Shown here piece after piece: positions 17,026 through 25,454 of a stretch of DNA of 64,000 nucleotides. A program made the translations under genes and the position numbers. The DNA comes from Leptospira idonii. GTDB lineage: Bacteria > Spirochaetota > Leptospiria > Leptospirales > Leptospiraceae. The DNA lies in NCBI RefSeq assembly GCF_004770995.1, contig NZ_RQHW01000078.1:62001-126000 (forward strand), given 5' to 3'. The notes beneath the pieces were generated by a model. That model saw nothing but the letters and a program-made list of their open reading frames with translations, was not told the origin of the DNA and made no database searches. Positions within the stretch are counted from its first letter, which is position 1. Each line of letters starts with the position of its first letter.

Positions 17026-17805
17026 TTGAGCGAAAACTTATATACACAAAAGATATCGATTCATGACGAGATGCCTAGGCTCTCTGCACAGGCGAATTTA
17101 TTTCGTTTGTTGTTAGATCCCTTTTTAGACTCGGTTCATTTTTCCGAAGAAAAGGGAAAAGCTTTAGACGCAGGCGCTGGTCCAGGCATACTTGCTAGTT
17201 TTCTTCTCAAGAAAAACCCCAACTTGCACTGGTCTGCTTGCGACATCTCGGAAGAGATGGTTCAGTATTGTAAACTTTCTTATCCTAAAATCGATTGGAA
17301 AGTTTCTGATGTTCGTGCGTTGGACTATCCGGACAATACATTTGATTTCATCTTCAATTCTATGGTCCTCATCCACATCAAGGATCCGGAAAAAGCGCTG
17401 AAGGAATTCTACAGAGTTTTAAAACCTGGAGGAAAAATCCTAATCACTTGTCCGAATGATAAAACTTTCACAGGACCTCCTGTTCTGCAAGAGATGGTCG
17501 CCAAACATGCGCAAATCCATCCTGCGGATAGATACGTGATGGAAAGAGTTCCTAGCTTGATGAAAGATCTCGGTTTTACTCTGGATGCCCGCACCGATTT
17601 CATCGCAACCAACGAAGGTAACGATGATAAACCTCAATTGGTTTACCCAACCATCCATTTGGGAATGATGACGGGCTGGTCGATGATGTCTTTTATGGGA
17701 CATCCGGAAGGTATGGCGGATGTATACTCTCGTTGCCAATCAGAGTATATGTCCAATCGGGTGCGTTTTACCCTGAAAATCGAAACACATTTGTATCGAA
17801 AGTAA
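17026..17805 (+). CDS. Class I SAM-dependent methyltransferase
   Basis: The 259-residue protein has the SAM-binding glycine motif (LDAGAGPGILASFLLKK), the acidic ribose-binding end of strand 2 (SACDISEEMVQYC), and the later motifs VSDVRALDYPDNTFDFIFNS and VLKPGGKILITCPN. This is the Methyltransf_11/25 type, acting on small molecules or lipids. No membrane segment is present. The TTG at 17026 gives MSENLYTQK. The next gene starts 11 bases after the stop with a good ribosome site, so it heads a likely operon with a GHKL ATPase and a STAS protein. The substrate is unknown. Confidence 0.85.
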   Translation: MSENLYTQKISIHDEMPRLSAQANLFRLLLDPFLDSVHFSEEKGKALDAGAGPGILASFLLKKNPNLHWSACDISEEMVQYCKLSYPKIDWKVSDVRALDYPDNTFDFIFNSMVLIHIKDPEKALKEFYRVLKPGGKILITCPNDKTFTGPPVLQEMVAKHAQIHPADRYVMERVPSLMKDLGFTLDARTDFIATNEGNDDKPQLVYPTIHLGMMTGWSMMSFMGHPEGMADVYSRCQSEYMSNRVRFTLKIETHLYRK

Positions 17806-17816
17806 CGGAGGCAATT

Positions 17817-18374
17817 TTGAATCAGAAAGTACCGAAGATTATCGGTGAATTTCAAACGATACCGGACAACTTACCTGCCGACGGGCAACTTAAGTTAGTA
17901 TTTCAACCGATTGACATGACAACATACTGGCGTCGTTGCGGACTGACTGCAAATTTTGTGGCCGGTTTCTATTCTTATTGCTACGAAGCTAGCGATTCGA
18001 AGGCGAATTCTTTATCTACCATCATCAACGAATTATTGGAAAATGCATCTAAGTTCTCTAAAGCTAGAGAAGGCCGTATCAATATCGAACTCAAACATTA
18101 CGGCAATCTTTTAAAGATAGACGTAACAAATGTTACATCTAAAAATTTAAGAGAAAGTTTCGAATCCTTTGTTTCAAGACTCCAAGCGGAGAACGTGGAA
18201 GAACTCTATTTTTCCACACTTGAGTCAAAAGAAGACGGGGACACGAAATCGGGTCTGGGACTTCTTATGATGTTGAAGGATTATCCGGTTCGTTTCGGCT
18301 ACAGTTTCAATGAAATAGATGCCGATACTCATGAAATCACGGTGCGCGCCATCATCAACGTAGAAGAGATATAA
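17817..18374 (+). CDS. GHKL-type ATPase of a partner-switching pair (slr1658-like)
   Basis: The 185-residue protein contains the N box of histidine-kinase/anti-sigma ATPases (IINELLENASKFS) and a shortened G2 box (TKSGLGLLMMLKDYP), but no phospho-acceptor domain. The block KLVFQPIDMTTYWRRCGLTA near the N-terminus is shared with a paralogue at 22537-23106. I recall this group as the 'slr1658 superfamily' of regulators, usually paired with a STAS protein. The start is the TTG at 17817, with GGAGG five bases upstream; the frame also runs on upstream inside the methyltransferase gene. By analogy with SpoIIAB/RsbW it may phosphorylate the STAS protein encoded 14 bases downstream. Confidence 0.8.
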   Translation: MNQKVPKIIGEFQTIPDNLPADGQLKLVFQPIDMTTYWRRCGLTANFVAGFYSYCYEASDSKANSLSTIINELLENASKFSKAREGRINIELKHYGNLLKIDVTNVTSKNLRESFESFVSRLQAENVEELYFSTLESKEDGDTKSGLGLLMMLKDYPVRFGYSFNEIDADTHEITVRAIINVEEI

Positions 18375-18388
18375 TTAGGCAAAGGTTC

Positions 18389-18736
18389 ATGGAAATCAAA
18401 GATTTAGACTACCACATACAATATGACGAGGCCTCGAGAACGGTTAAATTCGTAGGCTCGATACGTTTGCAGAATTTACCTGCTTACGAGCCGATTAAGA
18501 ACTTTTTACGTGATGTTGCGAAACAATGCCAAGGTGTTCTTCTCACTATGGACTTTCGCGAACTCCAATTCGTGAACAGTTCCGGGATCACCACACTTTC
18601 TATGTTTATCATCGATTCGAGAAAAAGCGCCTCTTATCAAATCAAGATATTAGGTTCCTTAAATGTATCTTGGCAGTCCAAGTCCCTTTCCAATTTTAAG
18701 AAACTTTGGGACCAAGTCGTTTTAGAAATCGCTTAA
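18389..18736 (+). CDS. STAS-domain protein (slr1659-like)
   Basis: The 115-residue protein is a single STAS-like domain: FVGSIRLQNLPAYEPIKNFL, then LTMDFRELQFVNSSGITTL, where the Ser pair in VNSSGI sits at the usual phosphorylation site. AAAGG lies six bases before the ATG. It probably switches between phosphorylated and free forms under the GHKL ATPase just upstream and the SpoIIE phosphatase encoded at 20034. I recall the name 'slr1659 superfamily regulator' for this group. The downstream target of the free STAS protein is not evident. Confidence 0.8.
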   Translation: MEIKDLDYHIQYDEASRTVKFVGSIRLQNLPAYEPIKNFLRDVAKQCQGVLLTMDFRELQFVNSSGITTLSMFIIDSRKSASYQIKILGSLNVSWQSKSLSNFKKLWDQVVLEIA

Positions 18737-18755
18737 ACAGTTAACAGCTATCTGA

Positions 18756-19916
18756 CTATTCTTTACCGCCCATCTCATACAGTCCTCTGTATTCGAGCAT
18801 GCGGCGGGACATCTCTGTAAATCTCTGCGCTAAGGTAACAAACAAATTCGTTAATAATTTTATAGCTAAACTCGGGCTTTGCAGTTCCAGCTTTTGAAAT
18901 TCGTTCGGAGTCAAAATCAAAAGTTTGGCTTTGTCTCTGACGGAAATAGTAGCATTTCTCTGAGTTTTAGCGACAAAACCCAATTCCCCGAAAATTTCTC
19001 CTTGGTTTAAAATAGAGATCACGGATTTTTTTCCATCCTCTTTCTCAACATTCACTTCTACGGATCCTTCTAGCACACAGAAAAGTCCTTGGCTTTCCTG
19101 ATTCTGTTTGAATACCACTGCACCCGGTTCGTATTCGATGAGATCCAACATGGAAAGAAGTTTAGTGGCCTCTTGTTCTGTAAAACCTCTGAGAAAACTG
19201 AGAACTTGGCTGGGAGGAAGAGCCATGTCGTGAACGATGCTGCTCCATACTTCCTCCCCTTCCATAGAAAAAAGGGGTCTTACATCTTTGTAGTTAACGA
19301 ATTTAGTTTTGAACAGTTCTGCCAGTTCGGTTCCCGCAGGATACCTTTTGGCCAGCCTGAGAAAAGGGGAATGGATTTGACGCAAATAGTCGTTGTCGTC
19401 CAAAAGAAACGCCATAGGGATCACATTCCCGTAATCCGGGTGATCGATGTTTTTTTTGTACAATCTGTACCCTACCTGGCTGTAAAGGCGCACCAAATGA
19501 GGGTTGGTATCAATAAAATCGATGAGGATTCCGTTGTCTCTGGCATGCTCGTAGATCTTCATACAAAGCATACTGGCTGCGGCGGAGGAACGATACTCCC
19601 GTTTTACCATCAGCTTGGTGGACATGGACACTTTGTCTGGGTAGAAGGGGCGAAACTGTTCCATATCATACAGCTCTTCACATTCCAAAACTCCGTGCCT
19701 ACGGAAGTTGATGCGAACGGTTCCTACCACAGTTCCCTCGTCTTCCGCTAAAAAAAGATAACCGGTATCGTCATAGGGCTCGTGGATTCGTGCCTTAGAA
19801 TGGTCGGCAAAGGATTGCTTTCTGTTCATTTCCTGAACATAGATATCGTAACGTAACTGGAAAATTTTTTCCTTATCCTCTGCTGTTTCTGCCAACCGAA
19901 CGCGGATCTGCCCCAT
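18756..19916 (-). CDS. GNAT/N-acyl-amino-acid-synthase-like acyltransferase with C-terminal cyclic-nucleotide-binding domain
   Basis: The 386-residue protein is a fusion. Residues about 1-190 are a GNAT-like domain: FQLRYDIYVQEMNRKQSFAD, DTGYLFLAEDEGTVVGTVRI and MSTKLMVKREYRSSAAASML resemble FeeM-type N-acyl amino acid synthases and acyl-homoserine-lactone-like folds more than simple acetyltransferases. Residues about 235-365 are a cAMP/cGMP-binding domain (EYEPGAVVFKQNQESQGLFC, LNQGEIFGELGFVAKTQRNA, which is the phosphate-binding cassette). The order is the reverse of mycobacterial cAMP-controlled lysine acetyltransferase, where the nucleotide domain comes first. AGGAGGA nine bases upstream of the ATG supports the start. 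It lies between the STAS gene and the divergent phosphatase-cyclase operon, so its ligand may be made by that cyclase. Confidence 0.8.
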   Translation of the reverse strand: MGQIRVRLAETAEDKEKIFQLRYDIYVQEMNRKQSFADHSKARIHEPYDDTGYLFLAEDEGTVVGTVRINFRRHGVLECEELYDMEQFRPFYPDKVSMSTKLMVKREYRSSAAASMLCMKIYEHARDNGILIDFIDTNPHLVRLYSQVGYRLYKKNIDHPDYGNVIPMAFLLDDNDYLRQIHSPFLRLAKRYPAGTELAELFKTKFVNYKDVRPLFSMEGEEVWSSIVHDMALPPSQVLSFLRGFTEQEATKLLSMLDLIEYEPGAVVFKQNQESQGLFCVLEGSVEVNVEKEDGKKSVISILNQGEIFGELGFVAKTQRNATISVRDKAKLLILTPNEFQKLELQSPSLAIKLLTNLFVTLAQRFTEMSRRMLEYRGLYEMGGKE

Positions 19917-20033
19917 TTGCGGTTCCTCCTAAAAAAATGAAAAATCATTTGCAATTTATGCAAAATGTATGACGTTAATAGCTAATTTTCTCCATTCTCA
20001 ATATCGAAATATAAAGAAAGAAACCTGTAACCT

Positions 20034-21548
20034 ATGTCTTCAGCCCCCGCTACCGAAAACCGATTCGTCCTCTCAGATTATTACAAAACGCAACTCAAAG
20101 AAATTGCATACCAAGGAGAATTGCGTGCAGAGACTTTCGCCACGCGGTTCCGATTTTTCTTCCTGGGGTTCTTGGTAATCTTTGCTACTCTCGGGCTGAT
20201 ATCGGGTCGACCCATCAATGAATTCTATTTTCAGCTTTCTGCAATTTTCATTTTGCTCTTTTACAATTTCATCGTCTACTTCTCTTTAAAGAAATCGGGG
20301 AATTACCTCAATATCTTTAAATTTCTTTCTTCCTTTTTGGAAATTTCATTACTAACGTTTGTTACAGGATACAGTGCCTACTCACAGAAGAACCCAAGCT
20401 TGGTCTATGCTGCGCCCATGGTCTATGTATTCTTCATTCTTATCGCTCTAGCCTCGATTCGAAACAATACGAAAACAATTATTTTCGCAGTTTGCGTATT
20501 ACTTGTAGAGTATGCAACTCTTACGATCGTATTTTATCCGGAGATGTCCCAATTCAACGACAAGTTGATGGAGATGTCCTACCTACTCAAACCTCAATTC
20601 CTGGAAACAAGCAGTAACTTCTTCATTGTGAACGCTGTGCCCATGGGTATCTTCTTAATTTTATTGTACATGGTAGTTACTGGCGGATTGATCTTATATG
20701 CGATCTTAAATACTTCGCGCACTACACAAGAACAAGCAGATTTAATTTTTAATACCGAAAAGCAAGCCATGTTGGAAGAGAACATGCGCCTCGGTATGGA
20801 GTTGGATGTTGCCAGACAAATCCAAGCAATGGTTCTTCCTCGCAAAGAAGAATTACAAAAAGTAAAAGACTTAGAGATCTCCGCTAGAATGGATTCCGCA
20901 AACGAAGTGGGGGGAGATTACTACGATGTCATTCGTCATGAAGACGGAACCATCTACATCGGAGTAGGCGATGTTACCGACCACGGTTTGGCTTCAGGAG
21001 TAGTGATGTTGATGACACAAACCGCGTTCATCACAACACTTAGTGCTGCGACTCAAAACCTAAAAGAATGTTTGAAGGCGATCAATTCCATTTTGTTCTC
21101 CAACATTCATATCCGAATGCAAGACATTCGTAACCTAACTCTTTCTCTTTTTTCCTATAAAAACGGAGTTTTCACTACTGCCGGCCAACATGAGAACATT
21201 TTGGTCTATCGACAGGCCAATAAAAAAACGGAAATCATAGACACTACCGATAACGGTATGTTAGTCGGTTTGACCGAATCCATCGACGAATTCATTCATG
21301 AACAAAAATTCGAATTGAATCCTGGAGATATCGTTCTGCTTTATACGGACGGCGCTACGGAAGCTGAAAATTCCAAAAGGGAACAATTCGGTTTGAAACG
21401 CCTGGTAGAATCTTTGGAAAGACATGCAGGTTTGCCAAGCACAGATGCATTGTTATATGAAATTTACAACGATATTTACAGCTTTATTGAAGGTGTTCAA
21501 CTCTACGACGATATCACCGTCATGGTGATGAAGAGAAAGGGAAAATAA
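20034..21548 (+). CDS. Membrane PP2C (SpoIIE-type) Ser phosphatase
   Basis: The 504-residue protein has about six hydrophobic segments (residues 40-235), a short coiled linker (EKQAMLEENMRLGMELDVAR), and a SpoIIE/RsbU-type PP2C domain from about 260: QIQAMVLPRKEELQK, NEVGGDYYDVI, GVGDVTDHGLASGVVMLM, PGDIVLLYTDGATEAEN and DDITVMVMKRK carry the metal-binding Asp residues. Such enzymes dephosphorylate STAS proteins in partner-switching systems. The N-terminal membrane domain may sense a signal. The cyclase gene starts eight bases after the stop; the neighbouring STAS and GHKL genes make a complete kinase-antagonist-phosphatase set. Confidence 0.9.
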   Translation: MSSAPATENRFVLSDYYKTQLKEIAYQGELRAETFATRFRFFFLGFLVIFATLGLISGRPINEFYFQLSAIFILLFYNFIVYFSLKKSGNYLNIFKFLSSFLEISLLTFVTGYSAYSQKNPSLVYAAPMVYVFFILIALASIRNNTKTIIFAVCVLLVEYATLTIVFYPEMSQFNDKLMEMSYLLKPQFLETSSNFFIVNAVPMGIFLILLYMVVTGGLILYAILNTSRTTQEQADLIFNTEKQAMLEENMRLGMELDVARQIQAMVLPRKEELQKVKDLEISARMDSANEVGGDYYDVIRHEDGTIYIGVGDVTDHGLASGVVMLMTQTAFITTLSAATQNLKECLKAINSILFSNIHIRMQDIRNLTLSLFSYKNGVFTTAGQHENILVYRQANKKTEIIDTTDNGMLVGLTESIDEFIHEQKFELNPGDIVLLYTDGATEAENSKREQFGLKRLVESLERHAGLPSTDALLYEIYNDIYSFIEGVQLYDDITVMVMKRKGK

Positions 21549-21555
21549 ATCTTCC

Positions 21556-22503
21556 ATGAGTTCCGAAGATCTGCAAGCGCAATTAAGCGAAGAACAGGCA
21601 AAATACGCCGAACTGGAAGTTCTCTACCAAAATATCATCGATCATTCTACGGAAGTAGAAAACGAACTTCTGGAAAACAACAACAAGATCCAAATGTTCT
21701 TGGATCGAATGAGACGTTATCTTTCCCCTCAATTGTACGAGATGATCACCGGCTCGAAAGAAGACGAAGCTTCCATCTCCTACCAAAGAAGAAAACTCAC
21801 TATTTTCTTTTCCGACATCGTAGGATTCACCACAATTACCGATTCCATCGAACCTGAAATTCTTTCCGATTGTTTAAACAAATATCTCGACGTGATGTCT
21901 TCCATCGCCATCAAATACGGCGGAACCATTGATAAATTCATCGGGGATGCCATTATGATTTTCTTCGGTGCGCCCGTTTTTGAAAACGATACGGCGCACG
22001 CACTCAATTGTGTAAAAATGGCCATCGAGATGAGAGACAGCCTGCCTGCGTTAGATGAATATTGGCGCAAGTCGGGAATCAACCACAACTTAACCTGTCG
22101 TATAGGAATTAACACAGGCTATGTTACAGTAGGTAATTTCGGTACAAACGAAAGGATGGACTATACGATCATCGGAGGACCGGTGAATGTGGCTTCCAGA
22201 CTGGAACATGCTTCAGAGCCGGGCGGGATTTTGATCTCTAACGCCACCAAATCTCTTATCGACGAATTCATCGAAACCAAAGCGAAGGGAGAGATCGTTG
22301 TGAAAGGAGTTCATACTCCCATCGAAACTTACCAAGTGATCGGCCTGAAAAATGAACAAGAAAAAAAGGAAAATCCGTTTCTCAAGTTCGACGGTGAGGG
22401 TTTTCTCTTAAAACCTCTTCATTTCGACAAAATCAGCACAGATCCTGAAGAAAGAAGATTAATGCGTTACGCATTAGAAAAAGCGCTTGCGGCTTTAAAA
22501 TAA
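21556..22503 (+). CDS. Class III adenylate/guanylate cyclase
   Basis: The 315-residue soluble protein has an N-terminal coiled coil (to about residue 60) and a class III cyclase domain. LTIFFSDIVGFTTITD and DKFIGDAIMIFFGAP hold both metal-binding Asp residues and the base-recognising Lys; YTIIGGPVNVASRLEHA holds the second specificity position (Thr, common in adenylate cyclases) and the transition-state Asn and Arg. All catalytic residues look intact, so it should make cAMP. It is translated close to the SpoIIE phosphatase upstream and is followed after 33 bases by a second GHKL protein. Confidence 0.9.
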   Translation: MSSEDLQAQLSEEQAKYAELEVLYQNIIDHSTEVENELLENNNKIQMFLDRMRRYLSPQLYEMITGSKEDEASISYQRRKLTIFFSDIVGFTTITDSIEPEILSDCLNKYLDVMSSIAIKYGGTIDKFIGDAIMIFFGAPVFENDTAHALNCVKMAIEMRDSLPALDEYWRKSGINHNLTCRIGINTGYVTVGNFGTNERMDYTIIGGPVNVASRLEHASEPGGILISNATKSLIDEFIETKAKGEIVVKGVHTPIETYQVIGLKNEQEKKENPFLKFDGEGFLLKPLHFDKISTDPEERRLMRYALEKALAALK

Positions 22504-22536
22504 TAGTATATCTTATCGTAGTTATACTAACCGAAT

Positions 22537-23106
22537 ATGCGAAAGTACGGTAACTTAAAATCAGAACACATTCTTAAAGTAGAACCTGAATCCAAAATTT
22601 CAGTTCACCTCAAACCTCTTGATTTGATGGCACACTGGAGGAGGATCGGTATCCTATCCGATTTCATCGGATACTTCTACGGTTTTTCCTTTGTTTCCGA
22701 TTCTGGAACAACTCCGGAAGCGATGAAAAGTTCCGAGATCGTTAACTCCATCTCCACAGTGTTCAACGAACTTTTGGAGAACGCAGCGAAATATTCCTTC
22801 GATAAAAAAGCAGACATCGATATCGACCTCATCCACAGAGGAAACGCTTTCGAGATGGTAGTCATCAATAGGACCAACGATAAGAGCCTTGCAACTTACG
22901 AAATCAATCTCAAAGAAATCTTCGAAGCACAAGATCTCGACGAACTGTACATTCAAAAGCTAGAATTAAATGAAAACGATCCTCATCATTCAGGAATCGG
23001 TTTAGTGATGATTCTGAAAGATTATCCGATCGAAATGGAAGTCATCATTGAAAACTCAGGCGATATTTCAAAAATAACCAGCAGGGTTCTCTACTTTACG
23101 ACTTAA
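22537..23106 (+). CDS. GHKL-type ATPase, paralogue of the one at 17817
   Basis: The 189-residue protein shares its layout with the gene at 17817: KISVHLKPLDLMAHWRRIGI near the N-terminus, the N box VFNELLENAAKYSFDKK, and HHSGIGLVMILKDYPIEME at the C-terminal side. It lacks a kinase phospho-acceptor domain. As the third gene of the phosphatase-cyclase operon it is a candidate kinase for a STAS partner, perhaps the one at 18389 or another one elsewhere. Its 3' end overlaps the convergent TetR gene by 11 bases. Confidence 0.8.
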   Translation: MRKYGNLKSEHILKVEPESKISVHLKPLDLMAHWRRIGILSDFIGYFYGFSFVSDSGTTPEAMKSSEIVNSISTVFNELLENAAKYSFDKKADIDIDLIHRGNAFEMVVINRTNDKSLATYEINLKEIFEAQDLDELYIQKLELNENDPHHSGIGLVMILKDYPIEMEVIIENSGDISKITSRVLYFTT

Positions 23107-23788
23107 CTTCTTTGGAACCGTCTATGACGATCCGAAGAAGAATGTCTATCTGTTCCTCCATTCTTTTTTTGGCTTCAGATGTTTTTGCTTCTCTCCAAGT
23201 TCTTTCGTTTAACACGGCAAATCCGTGTACGGCACTCCAAACGCTCATGGATAAGCTAGGAGTAGGAACCGTTTTTTTCAACACCCCTTCCTTTTGCCCG
23301 AACTCCACAATTCGATAGAGCCCTAAATACGCTTCCTGCCCTATTTTTTTCAAATCATCCGGCGCCTCTTCACACTGAATATCACCACCAAACATAAGTT
23401 CTGTTCTTCTGGGATGATCCAAAACAAGCATAATGTAAGCTCTGCCGGAAGCCTTCAATTTCTCCAAAGGATCTTCGCTCACCGACCAAGATTTCTGCAT
23501 CGCATCGCTCAAATCGGAAAAACCTCTGGCTGCCAAAGCGAATAAGAGATCGATCTTACGAGGAAAATGGCGGTAAGGAGCTGCGTGACTCACCCCCAGT
23601 TCGGAAGCAACATCCCTTAAACTAAGGGCACCTACCCCTTTCTCCTCTAAAATCGATTCGGAACGAACAAGAAGGGTATTTCGTAAGTCTCCGTGGTGAT
23701 AGCTGGATTCCGTATTTGCCGATTTACTCTTCTTCGAGGGAGCCAAGGTAGGAGTTTTGGCTCCGGGAGTTGCATTTTTTTTTGCCAT
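23096..23788 (-). CDS. TetR-family regulator (WHG-type C-terminus)
   Basis: From the ATG at 23788 the protein has a basic, Pro/Ser/Lys-rich N-terminal tail (MAKKNATPGAKTP...), then a TetR helix-turn-helix (HHGDLRNTLLVRSESILEEK, LSLRDVASELGVSHAAPYRH, FPRKIDLLFALAA) and a C-terminal ligand domain with DHPRRTELMFGG. It is divergent from the membrane-protein/ABA4-like operon at 23884, and two operator-like dyads lie in the shared upstream region. Self-regulation and control of that operon are therefore likely. An upstream frame extension to 23833 would run through the dyads and is rejected. Confidence 0.85.
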   Translation of the reverse strand: MAKKNATPGAKTPTLAPSKKSKSANTESSYHHGDLRNTLLVRSESILEEKGVGALSLRDVASELGVSHAAPYRHFPRKIDLLFALAARGFSDLSDAMQKSWSVSEDPLEKLKASGRAYIMLVLDHPRRTELMFGGDIQCEEAPDDLKKIGQEAYLGLYRIVEFGQKEGVLKKTVPTPSLSMSVWSAVHGFAVLNERTWREAKTSEAKKRMEEQIDILLRIVIDGSKEVKS

Positions 23789-23791
23789 AAT

Positions 23792-23852
23792 GTTTACAAT
23801 GTCTACTTTTATGTTGACAGCGACCACAACCAATGATTACACTGTCTACATT
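23792..23852. promoter_or_regulatory. Two operator-like dyads between the TetR gene and the divergent operon
   Basis: An 18-base sequence at 23792-23809 (GTTTACAATGTCTACTTT) recurs at 23835-23852 with three changes, 43 bases apart, or about four helical turns. The first copy is a dyad of the form GT-N2-ACA-N-TGT-N2-AC; the second is the same except for one end base. Such 15-base dyads upstream of a divergent TetR gene are typical TetR operators. Confidence 0.55.
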
Positions 23853-23883
23853 AAGAAAACCGGTTTTGCCGTAGGAGTCAAGT

Positions 23884-24861
23884 ATGTTTCCGCATTCACT
23901 GAAACTCAAATTCGAATGGTTGGACAAACAAAAATCCAATCCCTTGTATTGGAACGGAATCGTTATGGGTCTTTCCCTTTTGGTTTTGTTTCCTTTATTA
24001 TTCCTGGATCCCAGAATGCTTCAATCCGCTCCGATTTGGATCAAACCTATCAAATTCAGCGTCTCGATCGCAGTGTATTCCTTCACATTGGTTTGGATTT
24101 TGCAGTTTCTTTCCTTACAAGAAAAAACGATCCAAAAACTTTCCTGGGTTTTGACGATTACTACTTTCATCGAAATCGTCTGTATTGTTCTGCAAGCAGG
24201 AAGGGGAATCTCGAGTCATTTCAATATTACGACTCCATTCAACGGATTTATCTTTTCCCTTATGGGAACCAGCATCACCGTCTTTTGGGTCGCACATCTC
24301 CTCGTTACGATACGAATCCTTCGCAAAACAGATGTAAATAAATTCATTAAGGAATGTTTGATGTGGGGATTGTTCATCGCTTCCTACGGTATGATCTTAG
24401 GTTTTTTTATGACCACCCCTAGACCGGAACAATTGGAAGAAATGAAACAAGGGATTTTGAATGCGAACGGAGGCCATACTTTCGGAGCACCTGATGGCGG
24501 ACCCGGAATTCTATTCTTTGGATGGAGCACCGTTGCAGGTGATATGAGAGTGCCTCATTTTTTCGGAATGCACGCAATGCAGTTTTTTTCAGTAGTAGCT
24601 TGGTTCCTAGGGACTTTATCTCGCAAAGACAATAACATTTCTTTAGATTCCAAAATTCCATATCTTCGAATTTCAGGATTATCCATTTTTTCCATCATCG
24701 TAATTATGAATGTACAAGCTTTGTCGGGAGAATCGATCTTTGCTACCAGCAAGCCGTATCTGTTCGGTTATTTGGCAGCGATCTTCTTTTTAGTTGTAAG
24801 TATCGTTCTTATGATGCCTAATTTCCATAGAAAACCAATTGCTCAAGGAGTTTTATCATGA
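23884..24861 (+). CDS. Multi-pass membrane protein, unknown function
   Basis: The 325-residue protein has seven or eight hydrophobic segments, starting GIVMGLSLLVLFPLLF. Polar landmarks include MTTPRPEQLEEMKQG and a Gly-rich loop (GGHTFGAPDGGPGILFFGW), followed by HFFGMHAMQFFSVVAWFLG with His residues in the membrane face. I do not recognise a named family. The stop overlaps the ATG of the ABA4-like gene by four bases, so translation is coupled and both proteins probably act together. The operon is divergent from a TetR gene and likely controlled by it. Confidence 0.75.
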   Translation: MFPHSLKLKFEWLDKQKSNPLYWNGIVMGLSLLVLFPLLFLDPRMLQSAPIWIKPIKFSVSIAVYSFTLVWILQFLSLQEKTIQKLSWVLTITTFIEIVCIVLQAGRGISSHFNITTPFNGFIFSLMGTSITVFWVAHLLVTIRILRKTDVNKFIKECLMWGLFIASYGMILGFFMTTPRPEQLEEMKQGILNANGGHTFGAPDGGPGILFFGWSTVAGDMRVPHFFGMHAMQFFSVVAWFLGTLSRKDNNISLDSKIPYLRISGLSIFSIIVIMNVQALSGESIFATSKPYLFGYLAAIFFLVVSIVLMMPNFHRKPIAQGVLS

Positions 24862-25283
24862 CCGCTTCGAATATTTTCCAAATCATGAACCCGATCGCAA
24901 TGGCAGGATGGCTATTGCTGATCGCAGCACCAAACTGGAAACATACGAAAAAAATAACTACGATCGTAATTTCTACTTTCGTTTTCGGCGGACTTTATTC
25001 TTTCTTCATCGGATCCAGCTTCGGTCATGCAGAAGGGGGGTTCGACAGCTTGGAGAATGTCAGAAAATTATTTCAAAACGATTATGCGTTGTTAGCCGGA
25101 TGGGTTCACTATTTGGCCTTCGACCTGTTTTTAGGCACATGGGAAATCGAAGATGCGAAAGCGCACGGAATTTCCAGATGGCTCGTGCTCCCTTGTCAAA
25201 TTATGACTTTCATGTACGGCCCGGTGGGGCTACTTCTCTATACGATCCTCAAAATCGTTCTTAGAAAAAAAGTCTGGGAATAA
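24858..25283 (+). CDS. ABA4-like membrane protein
   Basis: The 141-residue protein has four membrane segments and the pattern of the ABA4-like family: NPIAMAGWLLLIAAPNW, FGGLYSFFIGSSFGHAEGGF, NDYALLAGWVHYLAFDLFLG and DAKAHGISRWLVLPCQIMTF. In plants ABA4 is needed for neoxanthin formation; bacterial members are uncharacterised, though a link to carotenoids or other isoprenoid lipids is often suggested. It is translationally coupled to the membrane protein upstream. No carotenoid gene is in the window, so the function is open. Confidence 0.8.
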   Translation: MTASNIFQIMNPIAMAGWLLLIAAPNWKHTKKITTIVISTFVFGGLYSFFIGSSFGHAEGGFDSLENVRKLFQNDYALLAGWVHYLAFDLFLGTWEIEDAKAHGISRWLVLPCQIMTFMYGPVGLLLYTILKIVLRKKVWE

Positions 25284-25383
25284 AAGGGCAAAAAGGTGAA
25301 AACTTTTTAAAAATTTTTCGCAAAACAGGAAAACCAAATGCAAAAAACAAGGATTTGGTGTAGAGGGAAGGGAGGAAAGCCCA

Positions 25384-25424
25384 CTAGCCCGCCTCCTCCA
25401 CCCAATTCAGGGTGGGGGCTTGCT
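25384..25424 (+). terminator. Probable terminator after the ABA4-like gene
   Basis: CTCCACCC (about 25396-25403) pairs with GGGTGGGG (about 25410-25417) around AATTCA, flanked by further C/G-rich sequence. No clear T run follows, so it is a weak call. Confidence 0.35.
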
Positions 25425-25454
25425 CCTCTCCGCAGGAATTATGTCTCTTCCTGT

